Below are positions 13,081 through 25,588 of a DNA stretch of 64,000 bases, piece by piece. The DNA lies in contig OY365806.1 of assembly GCA_959347315.1 (NCBI GenBank), forward strand, positions 27,752,815 through 27,816,814, in the 5' to 3' direction. The first letter of the stretch is position 1; each line of letters opens with the position of its first letter. The position numbers and the translations under genes are program-made. This DNA comes from Bimastos eiseni. Its lineage: Eukaryota; Annelida; Clitellata; Crassiclitellata; Lumbricidae. The notes below the pieces were generated by a model. That model was not told the DNA's origin. It saw nothing but the letters and a program-made list of their open reading frames with translations, and did not search any database.

Positions 13081-15281
13081 CATTAATCCATCATAGAATA
13101 AATTCTTTAGATTATTAAATCACGTCATCACCTGACATTTTCTTCATGATGTCCAAGTTTCTGACCTAATAAAACTACAAATAGAATGCTCAATTTTGGT
13201 CTAAAATCTTACAAATGTGTTTCACTTGAGGCACTGCATGGTGTTTAATAATGCTCGTCCCAATGAGCCCAACCCCTAACTGAATCTGACTTAGATTTGA
13301 AGCGCTATGGCAGACATTAGCGTGATCACCCTCTAATATTAAGAACCATTCCAACCGACAGACAGACGGAAAACAAGAGAAAAGAAGACATTGAAACAAA
13401 TAGAAGATAAACTTAATTCTATTCTATTTACGGATTTATAAAGCGCCTCTCACAGTACAGCCTAATAATCAGAGGCGAACGTAACACGTGCGACGGTCCT
13501 GTAGAAAACAACGTACATGACAACACAGACTCTAAACGGAAGAACATTTGTTTGAATCTGTGTGAAACAACATACCTGAGTAGTATAATTGTGACGATGG
13601 GAAAACTTCCCCCCAAAAAATAGGAACGTAGGCCTACTATAGGCGCCGAACTTTCGTCTAAAGTCTAGTTAGCGCCGGATTCAATCGCCCTCAACTGCTT
13701 CAAAGCAAATACTTGATAGTGTCTACGCCAACAACCGTCTACAACAGAGAGCACGCGATAGAATGCACGCGATCATAGAGAGGGGCACCTGAGTGAGTCA
13801 TTGCCCGATCAGCACACTCGCGCACAGCAGAAGGGTTTGGCGGCAAGTATTGGAAGCCAAACGCATCGTATTAGGTCGCATAGATGTCACGAATCATTGC
13901 TGTGATGCACACCTTAATAAAATTAATATTGTCAGAAGACAGCAACTATTTTTAGTACACCCAAACATCAATAAGTCGCTTGATTTAAGGTGATCGGATA
14001 TTTCATATTTTCTCATTCCTCTCCATCCGCGGATGCACTTTGTGATGGTAGACGGAGCATCGTGGAGAAAGGGGACGGTTGCCATACAAATCCATGGTCA
14101 AAGATAGTCGGCGGCATAACCTGAGATGCGACAGCGCACAAAATCATCCCGTGCAGGCCTAATGATAACACCCAGTCAGTTTCCATGTTGGCTCTACCAT
14201 GTGCTATAGACCAGCGTCACCAGCCCAAACTGGTCCACAATGGCTCGGAAGACAGTAGTAGACTAGTGGTCGTCAATGATAGGTTCTCTATGGGCAAATT
14301 TAGATCTCCAATGACGACGATTTTAGGCCTACACTGCAGGTATTTAAAATTTAGTGCTAATTTGCAAAGTGATTAAAAATATGGCGAAGAGAGTCAACCG
14401 TTGACTGCTCTCATCGCCATGCATGGCATAATTATATTAAACGAACTGGAGAGAGAATTAATCAACATTAGAACACGAAATCAACAAATCCTTTGGCTGT
14501 TGGGCTTCTCGTATGACGCCTCTTGATTTCGATGGATCAATTTCATCAATTGGCAACGGGTCTGCTGGGTGGCTTCTCCATCCCGCCTTAACCCAACCAC
14601 ACAACGATTCTAATGAATTCCGGAATCAGGTTTCGTCAACGAATAGGCCTATCTAGGCCTATGCGTTCACGCGAAGACCAGCTGCGAAAAATTAATTCCG
14701 ATTGATCTCTGACAAGTCTATTGTGAGTAAGTTCTTGATTTCCAGTCGCTATGCGTCGACTGAGGCGGTTGCTTTGATAGCCTCAGTTGCCAGTCAAATA
14801 TAAGCATATTTAGCATAGGCCCCCTACATAGTTACCGCTTACAGGCGGTCAATTTTCTTTAGCGATAAAAACAGACACCCACACTCACCTTCAGCACTCA
14901 TACACACATACTTGCCCACGTACGCACGAGCACACAGAGACGTACTCAGAGAAGACAGAAAGAACGATAGATCTATACAAAGGGCAGAGACATTAATTTT
15001 GTCGTGCTTCAGTAAGCACCAATCAAAGGGTGAGTAGGACCTACGAGTGTGGGGTGGTTCCCGTTGAACCCGAGACGAAGACTAAATCTTGAGGCACTGA
15101 TTCTGATAATTTAAGAGTTGATTGATGTGTTCTATATGGGAGTGTTCTATGGCAAACTGTTGGTCTCGCAGTTTTCTTCTAGAGAGCGAATGAGATGATC
15201 CTGTTAGATCGTAGGGCCTGTACAGGTGTCAAGCGATTCAGGTGACGCACAACATGTAAAGTATGAACTCTGGTCGGAAAT
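13081..15281. other. Non-coding stretch with a LINE-tail-like fragment
   Basis: Near 13430-13475 the minus strand reads GAGGCGCTTTATAAAT, similar to the 3' tails of L2-like LINEs. TAGGCCTA octamers occur at about 13632, 14325, 14645 and 14656. No exon is supported. Confidence 0.5.
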
Positions 15282-15613
15282 CAGGGTTGCAAACATGTTT
15301 TTTTGGTTATTTGGTTTAAAAAAGCCAAAAAACAAGAATGGCAATATTTTAGTTTTTTGGTTCTTTAAATATATTTTTTTAATTTATTAATATTACTATT
15401 ATTATTGTTATATTACTAATTATGTGTTATTCAGTCGGAAATCAAACTAAATTAATTATATAAACAAGTTGGAGCTCTTTTTCATGCTGTGTTTGATGCT
15501 TTTTATAACAAAACTGTTGTTACAAGATCCAAAGGAAAACTAAAAACAAAAAAAAACAAAAGAACCAAAGAACCAACTTTTGATTTTTTAAATCTTGGTT
15601 ATTTGCACCCCTG
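15282..15613. mobile_element. Probable hAT-type MITE, 332 bp
   Basis: The left end reads CAGGGTTGCAAA and the right end, on the minus strand, CAGGGGTGCAAA. Subterminal regions are rich in TTGGTTCTTT/AAAGAACCAA motifs that face each other. The possible 8-bp flanks TCGGAAAT and CCGAACAT agree at only five of eight positions, so the insertion is older than the one at 2051-2436. No coding capacity remains. Confidence 0.6.
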
Positions 15614-17171
15614 CCGAACATGGGAGGTATAGAAAGCCAAGAAAGAGCCTACAGAGCTCTGTTTAATTGAGCTAAATAATACATTGGCATCCATATGCTG
15701 GCTCATTCTTGCTACATGTAGTCTAGCTCCCTCGCACAAGAAATTTTCACGCCGCCAATGATTGTGTTGTTAGTCATTTATGCCACATGTAGTGGTGTCC
15801 AGACTCCAGTGTAAAAAGCAACCGTTGCACTTGAATTTCTGTACGAATCATAAATAGATGAGCACAATAATTCTTAAATTTTTTTATTGTAGGCCTAAGG
15901 CAGTGTAATGATGTACCTTTTCAAACATAATATTGCGAAGCTTTTACAAATGTCGCAGCAGAGAGACCATCTTACGGACTGGCGTTGTACGGTCTGTACC
16001 AAAATCAAGTCAGCAATAGGCCTAGCCAAGCTTCTAGTTTCGTTCCGGTGCCAAATCCGGAGATGTCAGGCCGAAGAGACAGCATCGTGCTACGTCGTAT
16101 ACGGTGGTAGTACCTACGGTGGTACTACATGATGTTCTGTTCAATCTGCAATGCTCTGTTGGGCTAGGCCTAACTCCTCAAATCGAGGTTGCGAATATTA
16201 GTTGAGTAGGTTACTTCTCTTTCGTCTGTTCGAACCCTCTGTGTGTAGCCTACGGTGTTGCACATTTCCAACGTTTTCTCGCTTTCGAACACAATTGCAG
16301 GTGAGCATAATATAGGCCTACTTAATTCCCTCGATCTTTTCGACCACAAATCCACCTAAGAGATTTAGGCCTACTGATAGCCCATTAGTCGAGAACGATT
16401 ATTTATTTATTTGTTCGTGAGGCGCCCTTGTGGTGGTATGCACGGCCGTGTTACAGCGCCATATACATTGTCGCTATTAGGGGGCCTATTTCGCATCACA
16501 CCTAGTAAAAATATCCTTTTCGTGAACTGTCGCCATGTATAGTAACACACAAATTTTCATCCTACCCTTTGCCGTTATTCGCTGAAGCATTCACTGACGT
16601 CTTCATCATGAAACTAAATCACAATGCAGTGGTCGACAGACTGATTAAGATTACAGGATAGCTGTATGGTCGTAGCGACGTGCTGACGTAGGCTCAACAC
16701 GGTGCTGCTATTCTTAAGACGCAAGGCAATCGCCCCAGGACGGGAAGAACAGTGGAAGCTTTTTTCTAGGATTTTATTGGACGCGCAGTCCCACCACGAT
16801 CCATAAACATAAAATTACGACCCAAAAAATCTCATACATGTACCCGTCTCTGGTCTCCGTGCCGCAGTATTTATAGTCCTGCGCAATTGCATAGTGCAGA
16901 CGGTATCATACTAAAGTCTAATTAGGACTGAACTTGGATTTGACCTGATTTCGGATTTGTTTCGGTGCGACGTCGGTTGATGCCCTTAAGTGGGCAACCC
17001 CACAAAGGCCCAACAGTCGGTTTGCAGGTAAAGTAAAGTCTTGACAACTATAGCTTGGCCAGAATTGCGACTTGACTTGGAATAGCGCCAAAGATTACAT
17101 ATAGGCTCCTATGATAGTCTCCCTGACGTGGCTTTTGAGAATGCTGATAAATATTCGAAAATAAGACTTAT
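15614..17171. other. Non-coding stretch, no gene seen
   Basis: Mixed-composition DNA with several TAGGCCTA octamers (about 15891, 16018, 16168, 16315, 16368). No exon or element was defined. Confidence 0.5.
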
Positions 17172-17312
17172 ACATACATACATACATACATACATACATA
17201 CATGCATGCATGCACACACGCACGCATGCACGCATACCCACACACACACACACATGCATAGGCCACGTTGCATACATACATACATGCATGCACGCATGCA
17301 TATATACATACG
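17172..17312. repeat. Compound CATA/CATG/CACG microsatellite
   Basis: Runs of ACAT pass into GCAT, ACGC and ACAC blocks and back into ACAT. The open frames it creates on both strands (YIHT, MYVC repeats) are consequences of the 4-bp period and are not coding. Confidence 0.9.
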
Positions 17313-17689
17313 ATCAAGGCTACCATATGATCACATCCAATCTGCCTCCTCATATCCTAACGACGCCATTGCTTCACACAGTCCGCAGCTCGTAGTGAAA
17401 TATTCATCGCGTCCTCCTTTGTTCTTTTTGCTGTGTGCGCCCTTCTTTGGTTACCCGTGTGTCTGACAATTCTACCATTAATACTAGGTAGGTCCACATA
17501 TTAGGCTGTAACATGTAGCGTTCCCCGATTGAACAATAAGATTACCTTCAGGGAGTCATTATAGGAATATGCTGCTAGCCAGCCTATGGGTCCAATGAAT
17601 TAAGCCCTACTCAAAGCGCTGGCGGACATTTGAATCTTCGCAACTTTGCTAAATCAAATTACTGAAATATTGAGTGCTCCTATCTCAAA

Positions 17690-18240
17690 TTAATTCATTA
17701 CAAAGATTTATATAGCGCCCCATTTGATACTACTCATAAGTGCTTCCGACCCCGGAAAGGCTGAAAATAACAGTTCTACGACGAGTATACAGGCCCTAGG
17801 CCCCTATAAAAAAAGAGTCTGAGGGGACCCTGACTGACTTGCGCAACGCCAACAGGATCATGTTCCAGCCACTGAGACGACACGATTTTGTTTAGTAGGC
17901 CTATAGCCTAGTGGTGCTGGGAAATTGGACAGTGAATTGGCATCGCTCGATCAGCTGTATGCCCTACGTATACGCTTATTGAGTAGCAGAGATCGCGAAG
18001 ATAGGCAGAGGCGAGACCCAGCAAGGATAGCTAGACCAAAGCGATATGGTATAGGATTCGCTGCTGAAGGGGGAGCCAGTGGAGCACATCCAGCATATAC
18101 AACCAGAGACATGACAAAATTTCGGAATGCGTAGGACCATTATATAGACGTGCGGCAGAGCTCACGACTTGGTCAAGGCACCACAACAACCAAACTGAAA
18201 ATCCTACATAGAGCAAGCAACAGTAAGGATTAATCTAGTC
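17690..18240 (-). mobile_element. LINE remnant (CR1/L2-like)
   Basis: On the minus strand at 18216-18031 a frame contains SSAARL followed by LHWLPLQQRILYHIAL. This matches the widespread LINE motif 'AARLI...LHWLPVRQRI.YK.ALL'. Downstream on the same strand, at 17780-17695, GGGCGCTATATAAATC resembles the 3' tail of L2-type elements. The order fits one truncated copy. The region between them is degenerate. Confidence 0.6.
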
Positions 18241-19154
18241 GGGCTGTGAAGAAGGAGTGGACAAGGAAGGGCCGTGAAAATATATAAGCCTAAGGCCTGT
18301 AATATATCCCGGGGTTCTCTGGTAAGCCTAAAACGGTTGCGTCTACTCTCAAATTGATCAAAAAACTTCAGGGCTAGAGTGAACAGCTTTAAATATAACT
18401 ATTGCATTACATGATGCTTAAATATATATTATTATATATAAATGTATTTAATTATGTTCTAATTAAACGGAAATACAATGCAATAATAATAATTATTATT
18501 ATTGTTAATGTTCAACCTTAGGCCCATCTGCCACGTGGTCTACCTATCTCTCTATTTCTGATCTTTGGCCTAAATGTCTATATTTTGAGGTATCTACGTC
18601 GCGTTGTAATTTCGTTCTGGAAATCCTGTCAGCTGTACATTATTCGCCGGATATTAATATATCTGTATGAACACCGTAAGCTATAAGTCTAAACGCTAGT
18701 GTTTGTGTATTCGACCGGGTAAATTATGGTAGCAATTCGTTCTGACTGATATTTTGAAATAGGTCTATTCCAGTTGAGCGGAGACCATGACCAGTAAACA
18801 ACTACTTGGCTTTTAGCCATAACTTAAGTGGGACAGTGTTTCGCTTGCAAGTCACTCTGTAGTTTGAACAGGCATTGTCTAAAATCTATCAACGAACATT
18901 GTCATCGGCTGGGAAAACGTATTTTATTCAACGAAATTTTGATCAGAGAAATGTCGTATTTAATTATTATTAACATTACCCAAGCAATGTACTTAAGAAA
19001 AACGCTGAACTGTTCCAAAACAGCATAATTTTGGTAAAGGTGTATTTTAGCGTTTTTTTTACTTCATGACGCTTATGGTGTATTTTAGCGTATTTAATTA
19101 TTTCGTTGATTATTTTGTGTACTACCTGGGGTACCCGGCGTTGCCCGGGTTGAG
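18241..19154. other. Non-coding stretch, AT-rich
   Basis: It contains AT-microsatellite-like DNA at about 18418-18512. At 19129-19150 a GGGTACCCGGCGTTGCCCGGGT block occurs, a motif I have seen beside dispersed repeats in other invertebrates. No exon is supported. Confidence 0.45.
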
Positions 19155-20131
19155 ACAGGTTTTTGGCCCTGGAGCGCAGGAAGACGGCGGCAGCGGGTTC
19201 AACCAACCCCTCTACTGGGTGTCCCAGGTATTCCACGAGCGAACGGCAAAGGTTTCGAGTGAATAGTTGTAAAAGTGTGCAAATGCATAAACGGACAGAC
19301 ACGCATTCACCCGCATACGCACACACACGCACACACACACACAGAATCTAGATATACATGTATCGTCAACTCTTCCTCCTTCTTATTCCTTAGTGTTCAT
19401 CCTTACTCACCTTCCTCCTTCTTTTTCTGATTCCTGGCATCATCTCTTCCCGCCACTTCATTACGCGTCATTCACCTTTCTCTAATCTAATCCCTCCTCC
19501 TCATCTCTAATTCCTCTTCTCTTTCTCCATCTTCTCTTATTTCTATTCACTCCCTTTTGTTCTCACTCACCTTTTCCCAACTTTCTCCCCTTCAACTTCT
19601 CACCCTATCCTAACCGCTTCCTCCTCCCACCCCATCTTCCTTTTCACACTCCTCACTCTCTTCTCCACTTCATCATGCACTCATCATCACACTTCTCCTT
19701 TCCCCATCTCCATGATCGTTCCCTATGATTTCCTTCTCCTTCTTGTACTCTTCCTCCTTAACAATCCTGTGTTCCTTTCCTAACCCTCTTCATCATCCTA
19801 ATCCCTCTTCTTCCTCTGATAGCCAGAACCCTCTGCATTCCCACTAACTCACTTTTTGTCCCATGAAAGCTGTCAAAAGCCAATAAACACGCCCCTTCCT
19901 CCTACTCCTCACCCTGTCCTAATCGCTTCCTCCTCACACCCCATCATTCTTTTCACACTCCTCGCTCCTTTCACCACTTTCCTTTAGGGGTCCTGAAACA
20001 GGTTTTTGGCCCTGAAGACGTGGAAGACGGCATGCGCGGGCATGAGGAACCCCTCGACTGCGTGTATTAGGTGTTCCCCGAGCCAAAGGTGAAGGTTTCG
20101 AGTGAATGGCTCTAAAACTGTGCAAATGCAT
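19155..20131 (+). repeat. Pair of 134-bp direct repeats flanking a pyrimidine-rich core
   Basis: The copy at 19155-19288 and the copy at 19998-20131 both begin ACAGGTTTTTGGCCCTG and share GGTTTCGAGTGAAT. Both end GTGCAAATGCAT and have identical length. The core between them (about 19360-19990) is strongly C/T-rich. It has its own internal repetition: a segment near 19600-19675 recurs near 19908-19985. The second copy is followed by a (GACA)n-like run and ATTGGCTCTTTATTTCTATAG. The arrangement could be an LTR-like element, a tandem of a truncated retroelement, or a segmental duplication; I cannot tell which. Confidence 0.6.
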
Positions 20132-20206
20132 CGCCTGACACACAGACAGACAGAGAGAATTGGCTCTTTATTTCTATAGATTTTAGCATAGCGTACATTT
20201 CAGATA

Positions 20207-21175
20207 GGGCTCATTCCACATAAAATCAACCGGGGGTTGCCACCACACCCTTTGGTAATTTTGAAAATGTTTATACATTGAGTACATGCAAAAATAAGAA
20301 TAAAAGTGAAAATTTTAGCATGATATCTAAAAATTTGTCCAAGATATTAATTATTTAATTTATTAAACAAAAAGCGGACCACGACAAAATGACACGACCC
20401 ACCAACTTTGGACTGTTATATCTCTGCCAATAAATGAACTATGAGCTGAATTTTTTTTGTTTTTAATAGAGTCAGTTTTTGTACTATTTCCAAATATGCA
20501 AGAATGTAGTAGTATCACATGTGGTTTTAAATGTAAAAAAATAAAATATTGCCCAGAAGCCAATTTTCGCACAAGTTCCAGACATCATATCAGCAGTCAG
20601 AGATGATATTTTGTAATACTTTTACTCGTTTTATATTTAGGTATATGAATGCTCATGAGACATGTAGTAATTCCCTGATTAGTTTTATAATGTCTGGGTT
20701 TTCTAAGCACATTTTCCTTGCCACAATTGTGAAAAGTGGGGTCTACGAGTAACCCAAAAGTGAAAATGTATATCTAATTATTTTTATGAAAATTTGCACA
20801 TATATTGTGGACATATAGAACTACCATTGGTGAAGAATTCAGGAGGGTGTTCAGCTCATTTTCTTGGTAATAATTTTTTTAAGTTGACCAATTTTACAGT
20901 GTCGCAAGTTGCTATTAATAAGCCACTTACTGCATTATGGCAACTTATAAATGACAAGCTACATACAAGTACTTGATTACTAGCATAACTGATTTAATCA
21001 GTTATGTTAGCAGTCAAGGTATCTCATTTTGCAGCATATTCATGCCATTCATACCTGCAGAAGCATATAAAACAAAATTACAAGTTTACACATATAATTT
21101 GTGCTTTAATTATCTTCAGTTAACAACAAATTGGCAAATTGCTGTTTTACTGGCTGATTTCACATGGAATGACCC
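20207..21175. mobile_element. Non-autonomous DNA transposon with about 25-bp TIRs, 969 bp
   Basis: The left end reads GGGCTCATTCCACATAAAAT then CAACC. The right end, on the minus strand, reads GGGTCATTCCATGTGAAAT then CAGCC. The flanks on both sides are ATA (20204-20206 and 21176-21178), a possible 3-bp target duplication. The interior is AT-rich with no transposase frame. I do not recognise the superfamily. It ends only 285 bp before the ATG of the next coding exon. Confidence 0.7.
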
Positions 21176-21460
21176 ATAGGTGGATTTGATGTAAAAAGAT
21201 GTCCAGTAATATGGCATGTCGCATTTGGGGCTAGGGCCCAGGGTGGCCCACAGGCAGTGTGGTGCAGCATGCAGCCATCCTGTTCCTACTATGCAATACT
21301 TGCTATCAATTATGGTGTTTGGTAATGGTGCTGTGGAAGTCACCAGCAGATTGTCTGGTTCTGGATTTGTGTTAGATCTGCATGAACTTAATTGCATTTA
21401 AAAAAAATTAATACACAGTTTTCACAAAGGTTTCGTTTTATGTTTTTAAAGTCACGAATA

Positions 21461-22279
21461 ATGGATTCCGGTGACCATTCAAACAATCAGCTGAAGGCTC
21501 CAGATTCCGGATTTTCTGGTGGATTCCGAAGTCAGAGCTTTTCCAATCTCTTTCAGGGATTCTTTGGTGTCAAACACACTCCGACCTCAATGACCGACAT
21601 CACATCTGTTGGGGTTGAAGGTAAATCGTCCGAGGCAAAGTCACTTGAAACAATCGTGTCACCGTCCCATGATGAAGGCTGGATTTTGTCTCACTTCTTG
21701 CAAGCCAAAAAAGAGAAGGAGGAGGACAGGAACATGCGGAGGAATGTCACCTGGTCTGAGTTGGGAAAGTCAGACAACCCCCATTTGCATGGTTCGGCAT
21801 CGTCTGCTTCGCTTACGACGGATGTCTCACGAACTGAACTCCTTCCAGTTCCCAGGATCTACGAAACTGATGGTGATAGTTCTGGAAGTGAAATGGGGGA
21901 TAAAGAGCCAGCAATGCCAAAAATAGTGACTGCAAAGAATGTGGGACATCCTCTTTACCAAAGAAAGATTTTGTCATCATTTCTGTCACGCGAATTGCCG
22001 CATTCTGAAATGAAGCGGAATGAGCTAACTGATGAGTTGGAGCATTCACAACAGCACCAGGCGAACACCCGTGTAACACAGGCAGCGACTTCTGTAACAG
22101 GCGAGGCAACTGGTCTGGGAGACAGGCTGGATGGCAGTCTTCTTCCGAATGACACGATGTCTGGGGACAGAATTCCTGAATCAAAGCAGACGCTCAGAGA
22201 CTTCCTGTGGATCTTCAACCATGAAAAGATAAATGTTTCTAAGAAAGAAATGAATCTGATTGCATCAATCGATCAGTAG
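21461..22279 (+). CDS. Unrecognised protein, about 272 aa, possible PP1-binding motif
   Basis: This is the best plus-strand coding candidate: an uninterrupted, compositionally normal frame of 272 codons ending in TAG. It is followed by several AATAAA signals. I start it at ATG 21461 (MDSGDHSNN); the frame stays open to an ATG at 21392, but the extra 23 residues look like translated non-coding DNA. An acceptor-like TTTTTAAAG just before 21452 means it could be the last exon of a spliced gene. The protein is acidic to neutral and Ser-rich. It has an aromatic N-terminal patch (FSNLFQGFFG, residues 27-36), a charged stretch near 83-94, and RNVTW at about 94-98, which fits the RVxF-type docking consensus for protein phosphatase 1. 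The C terminus (FLWIFNHEKINVSKKE) may be helical. No membrane segment or signal peptide is evident. I do not recognise the family. Confidence 0.65.
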   Translation: MDSGDHSNNQLKAPDSGFSGGFRSQSFSNLFQGFFGVKHTPTSMTDITSVGVEGKSSEAKSLETIVSPSHDEGWILSHFLQAKKEKEEDRNMRRNVTWSELGKSDNPHLHGSASSASLTTDVSRTELLPVPRIYETDGDSSGSEMGDKEPAMPKIVTAKNVGHPLYQRKILSSFLSRELPHSEMKRNELTDELEHSQQHQANTRVTQAATSVTGEATGLGDRLDGSLLPNDTMSGDRIPESKQTLRDFLWIFNHEKINVSKKEMNLIASIDQ

Positions 22280-23192
22280 TGAGTGGTGAAGCAGGAGGAG
22301 TGGAGACTCTGGTTTCACATGGATGCTCCTTGCCTGGTGATGTGGCCAGACTTTCTTATTTTAGTCCAACTCCAGACAGTGATCTGATGGCTGGTGTTGT
22401 TTCTGTATCCAATGTTTATCGAGTTTCTTTCAGTTGTGTTTATTGATTTGATATAATATTTTATTTGCCAGAACCCAGTAGACTAGTGCATGTGCTCCGA
22501 TGCTGTCAAATGACTGTATGGTATTGAGTATTCTGCATACTGTGCACTGCACTTTTGAGATTTTTAATGGTGCTGTATAAATGGCCACTTGCACACATAC
22601 ATATTTGGATCTGGTACAAATGTGACTGCAGAATGAACTACATTGGATTTCAGACATTGGCATGAAATAAAGTGTTTTTTAATAAGAAGTAAATGTTGAT
22701 GTCCAGCAAGTTAGCAGCCATTGGTTCACTTAAAATGCAGGTGGTAAGTAATTAAAATATGTTTCATACATAGACCTTATGAAGCAGATTGCTATTCTTG
22801 TACCCGTGATTTTTGTGCTAGAAGTTCAAGAACCAGAGACAGCCGTAGTAGTGGATCTAAAACACCTGCCACTGGACGCAGAAACATACTGACCACACTT
22901 TTATGGAATATGTTGGACTTTGTGTTTTTAGTTGATGTCGAGTACTAAGAAACCAATGCAACTCTTCAATAAAGTGTTGACATTCATTGCCTCAGATGAC
23001 AAAAGAGGTGTCATGTGCACTGTTGTCAAAACGTTCAAGATGTATGAAGTTTTCCTTTCTTCTGTATTTGGCCGTCCGTCTGTGCAGTGTTTATGTGGCC
23101 ATTTGTATTGTTATTCTGTCAACTGTGTAACTGCCAGAAATGGAAAATTCTGATTTGTTCTTGAGTAAAGCTCTTTGAATGATAGCAATAAA
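22280..23192 (+). other. Probable 3' UTR with three poly(A) signals
   Basis: Downstream of the TAG, AATAAA occurs at 22666-22671, 22968-22973 and 23187-23192. Any of them could end the transcript of the 21461-22279 coding exon. No further coding sequence is seen. Confidence 0.5.
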
Positions 23193-25588
23193 GCAGCTGA
23201 AACAAAAATGCAGCTGTCATACTTGAAAGCATGTATATGTTTTCTTATCTATTTTTTTATGTGGTTTCTTTATCTGAGAATCTGGTCAAGTTAACTTCGG
23301 AATGCTTTAAGGTTACCATGTTTCGCTGAGGATGTGATTTAAGGCTTTCTTTAATGACTGTTGTTAAACAGATGCTGTTACTTGCAGTTCTCGGACATTA
23401 TGTGAAAAAGTAATTTCTGGCATATAGAAATCATTGATGTAAATGGCAGATCAGAGATGTAAATAGTAGACATCTGGAAGCTCTTGGTCTAAACAGCCCC
23501 TTACTTGTCAAGTTTATTTCAGGGCAATCAAACATCCCTCAAAGTATTAGATCAACGAAAGTTTTCACGCAGTAAAGTGTGTGATAACTTCAGAAGGTCA
23601 TGGCTCTGTCTATAGGGTATCAACTGTATTGTTCAGTTATTTCCATTTCCCTATTTTTGCAGTTGTTATTTGTGCATAAATTATTGTGTGGAATAGTTTT
23701 GTATGTGTTGTTTTGTTTTATTTGTGTATTCATTTTGTGACCTGTTTTGTTTCATGTTTTTAAAACTTGTAAAATTATATTGAAACTATGATTTTCCCTT
23801 TCAACTCTTAATCATTTCAGAATTTGTTATTTTTTTAAATGTATGTAATGTGTATTCTAAAAACTAGATGAGCAAGACATTTATGCGTTTGAGCGAAGCA
23901 TTTTGGGGCAATTGTTTTTTCGATAGGTTTACCGCACTGTGTAAATACTTTGCAAACCCAATTTAAAATTTGGTCCAAGTGTAAATATTTTTGACCATCT
24001 CATGTTCCTATCTTGTCTCTTGACATAGATGTAGTTGTCAGATTTGAATTGAATTTCATGCATGTCATTTTTTTCAAAAACAGTGCATTTTATTCATACA
24101 TTTGCTGACAGTATTTCTTAAATGGAGCACATTACATCAAAACTGTTTAGTAATGGAGATGGATAATGTACTAACATGGCCTCTACCACAAGCATGAGAG
24201 TTTGTGAGTATGGTGTAAACTCACTGGGATCTACAGAATACAGAATTATTGACAATCTCTTCACAATCATCAGGACTACTGCAATTCCATCCTTACAAAT
24301 TCAAGTCCTGCCAGCCCAGCCAATTCTCAACCCCACCGCCAATTGGAAGCAAGTCCACTGAACAACTCTCAGATATCAAAGATATATGGTCAACTGGCTT
24401 CCTGTTTGAGGAGATAATGACATCGAAATCTTCCTGGGCTTGGGAGTGTCCGACTACAATAATTATTATTGAGATTTATAGTTCGTCTGATATTTCGTCA
24501 GCAGGAGTGCCTGTCATCCGTCGGTATGAGAGGTCATTCCATCGCCATTGGTCAGCCTTTTTCGACTTAGTGCCACTTTTATTTAGTTGAAGGACATGAT
24601 GGACCGCAAGGTTAAAGATAATTATCTTAAATTGTAACTTATCTTTATTCTATAATAGAATCAATTTATACATGGATAATGTCAGGTTTAATAATTTTAG
24701 ATTAGTAATAAACGTCAGCAAAATATAATAATTTGTGATAGAATATAATTTATTCTCTCAAATATTTATTGTATCACGTACATCTTTATATCGTTGATAG
24801 CCTATGATAGGTCGAGGGCCACAGGTTGGGAATCTTTGATCTAGAGGGTGCACATTAGTAGGACATATGCAGAATTCTATGAAGACAACCGTCTTCACAT
24901 AGCCATCTATACAATGGAGTTTTTCGTTGAAAGTCCTTTCGTTTCATTGCTCTTATACATTGTTAAGGTGGCATAATATGACTAAAGTACAGCACAATAA
25001 ATGTCAAGTTAACGTGTCACTAAATATCGGGCTGCAGTGTATACGCTCTGGCTTTGTCTACTTGGTCTACTTTTAAGTTGGGACTGGAGCATCAACAGGA
25101 AAAGACGTACTTATAATTATTCTTTTACACAATGCCTAGTAGACCTGCTACCAGTGGTCAATTTCAGCCGGAACGGCGTTCCGTCACCTTGGCCAGTAAA
25201 TTTGGCGGAACGCCGTTCATTACAGTCCCACCACGTTTTTACTTTTTGCTTCGAAATTTTGACTGCAGCTCTAGAATTTGCACATACGAAAGATGACCAT
25301 GTTAAAGTAATAATGAGCAATTGTGGGTGGTTGTATTTAGTGTCCCCAGCACCTTGTGTCTGGCGGGGGCACGTGCCCTTGCAATTTCTACAACTTATAG
25401 GCACAAGGGGCTCGCATGTTTTAATTATTGGCGCAATTTAATGGACATTGTTATTACATTATATTATTGACGTAAGCAAAAAAGTAATGACATGTACTTT
25501 AAACTGTTGTAGCCCAAGGCTCTGCACTCGAATAGTCGCTATAGTAGCATAAGTTAATCCTTGTCATCAATTAATTATGGCTCTAGTG
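23193..25588. other. Non-coding stretch, no gene seen
   Basis: AT-rich DNA. Near 24810-24840 the minus strand reads GATTCCCAACCTGTGGCCC, which resembles a hAT terminus, but I found no partner end. At 25168-25225 two GGAACGGCGTTCC-like blocks occur. No exon is supported. Confidence 0.45.

Noticed and set aside
24810..24845. hAT-like terminus GATTCCCAACCTGTGGCCC
   Set aside because: No partner end in the right orientation and no target duplication were found, so I did not call an element.
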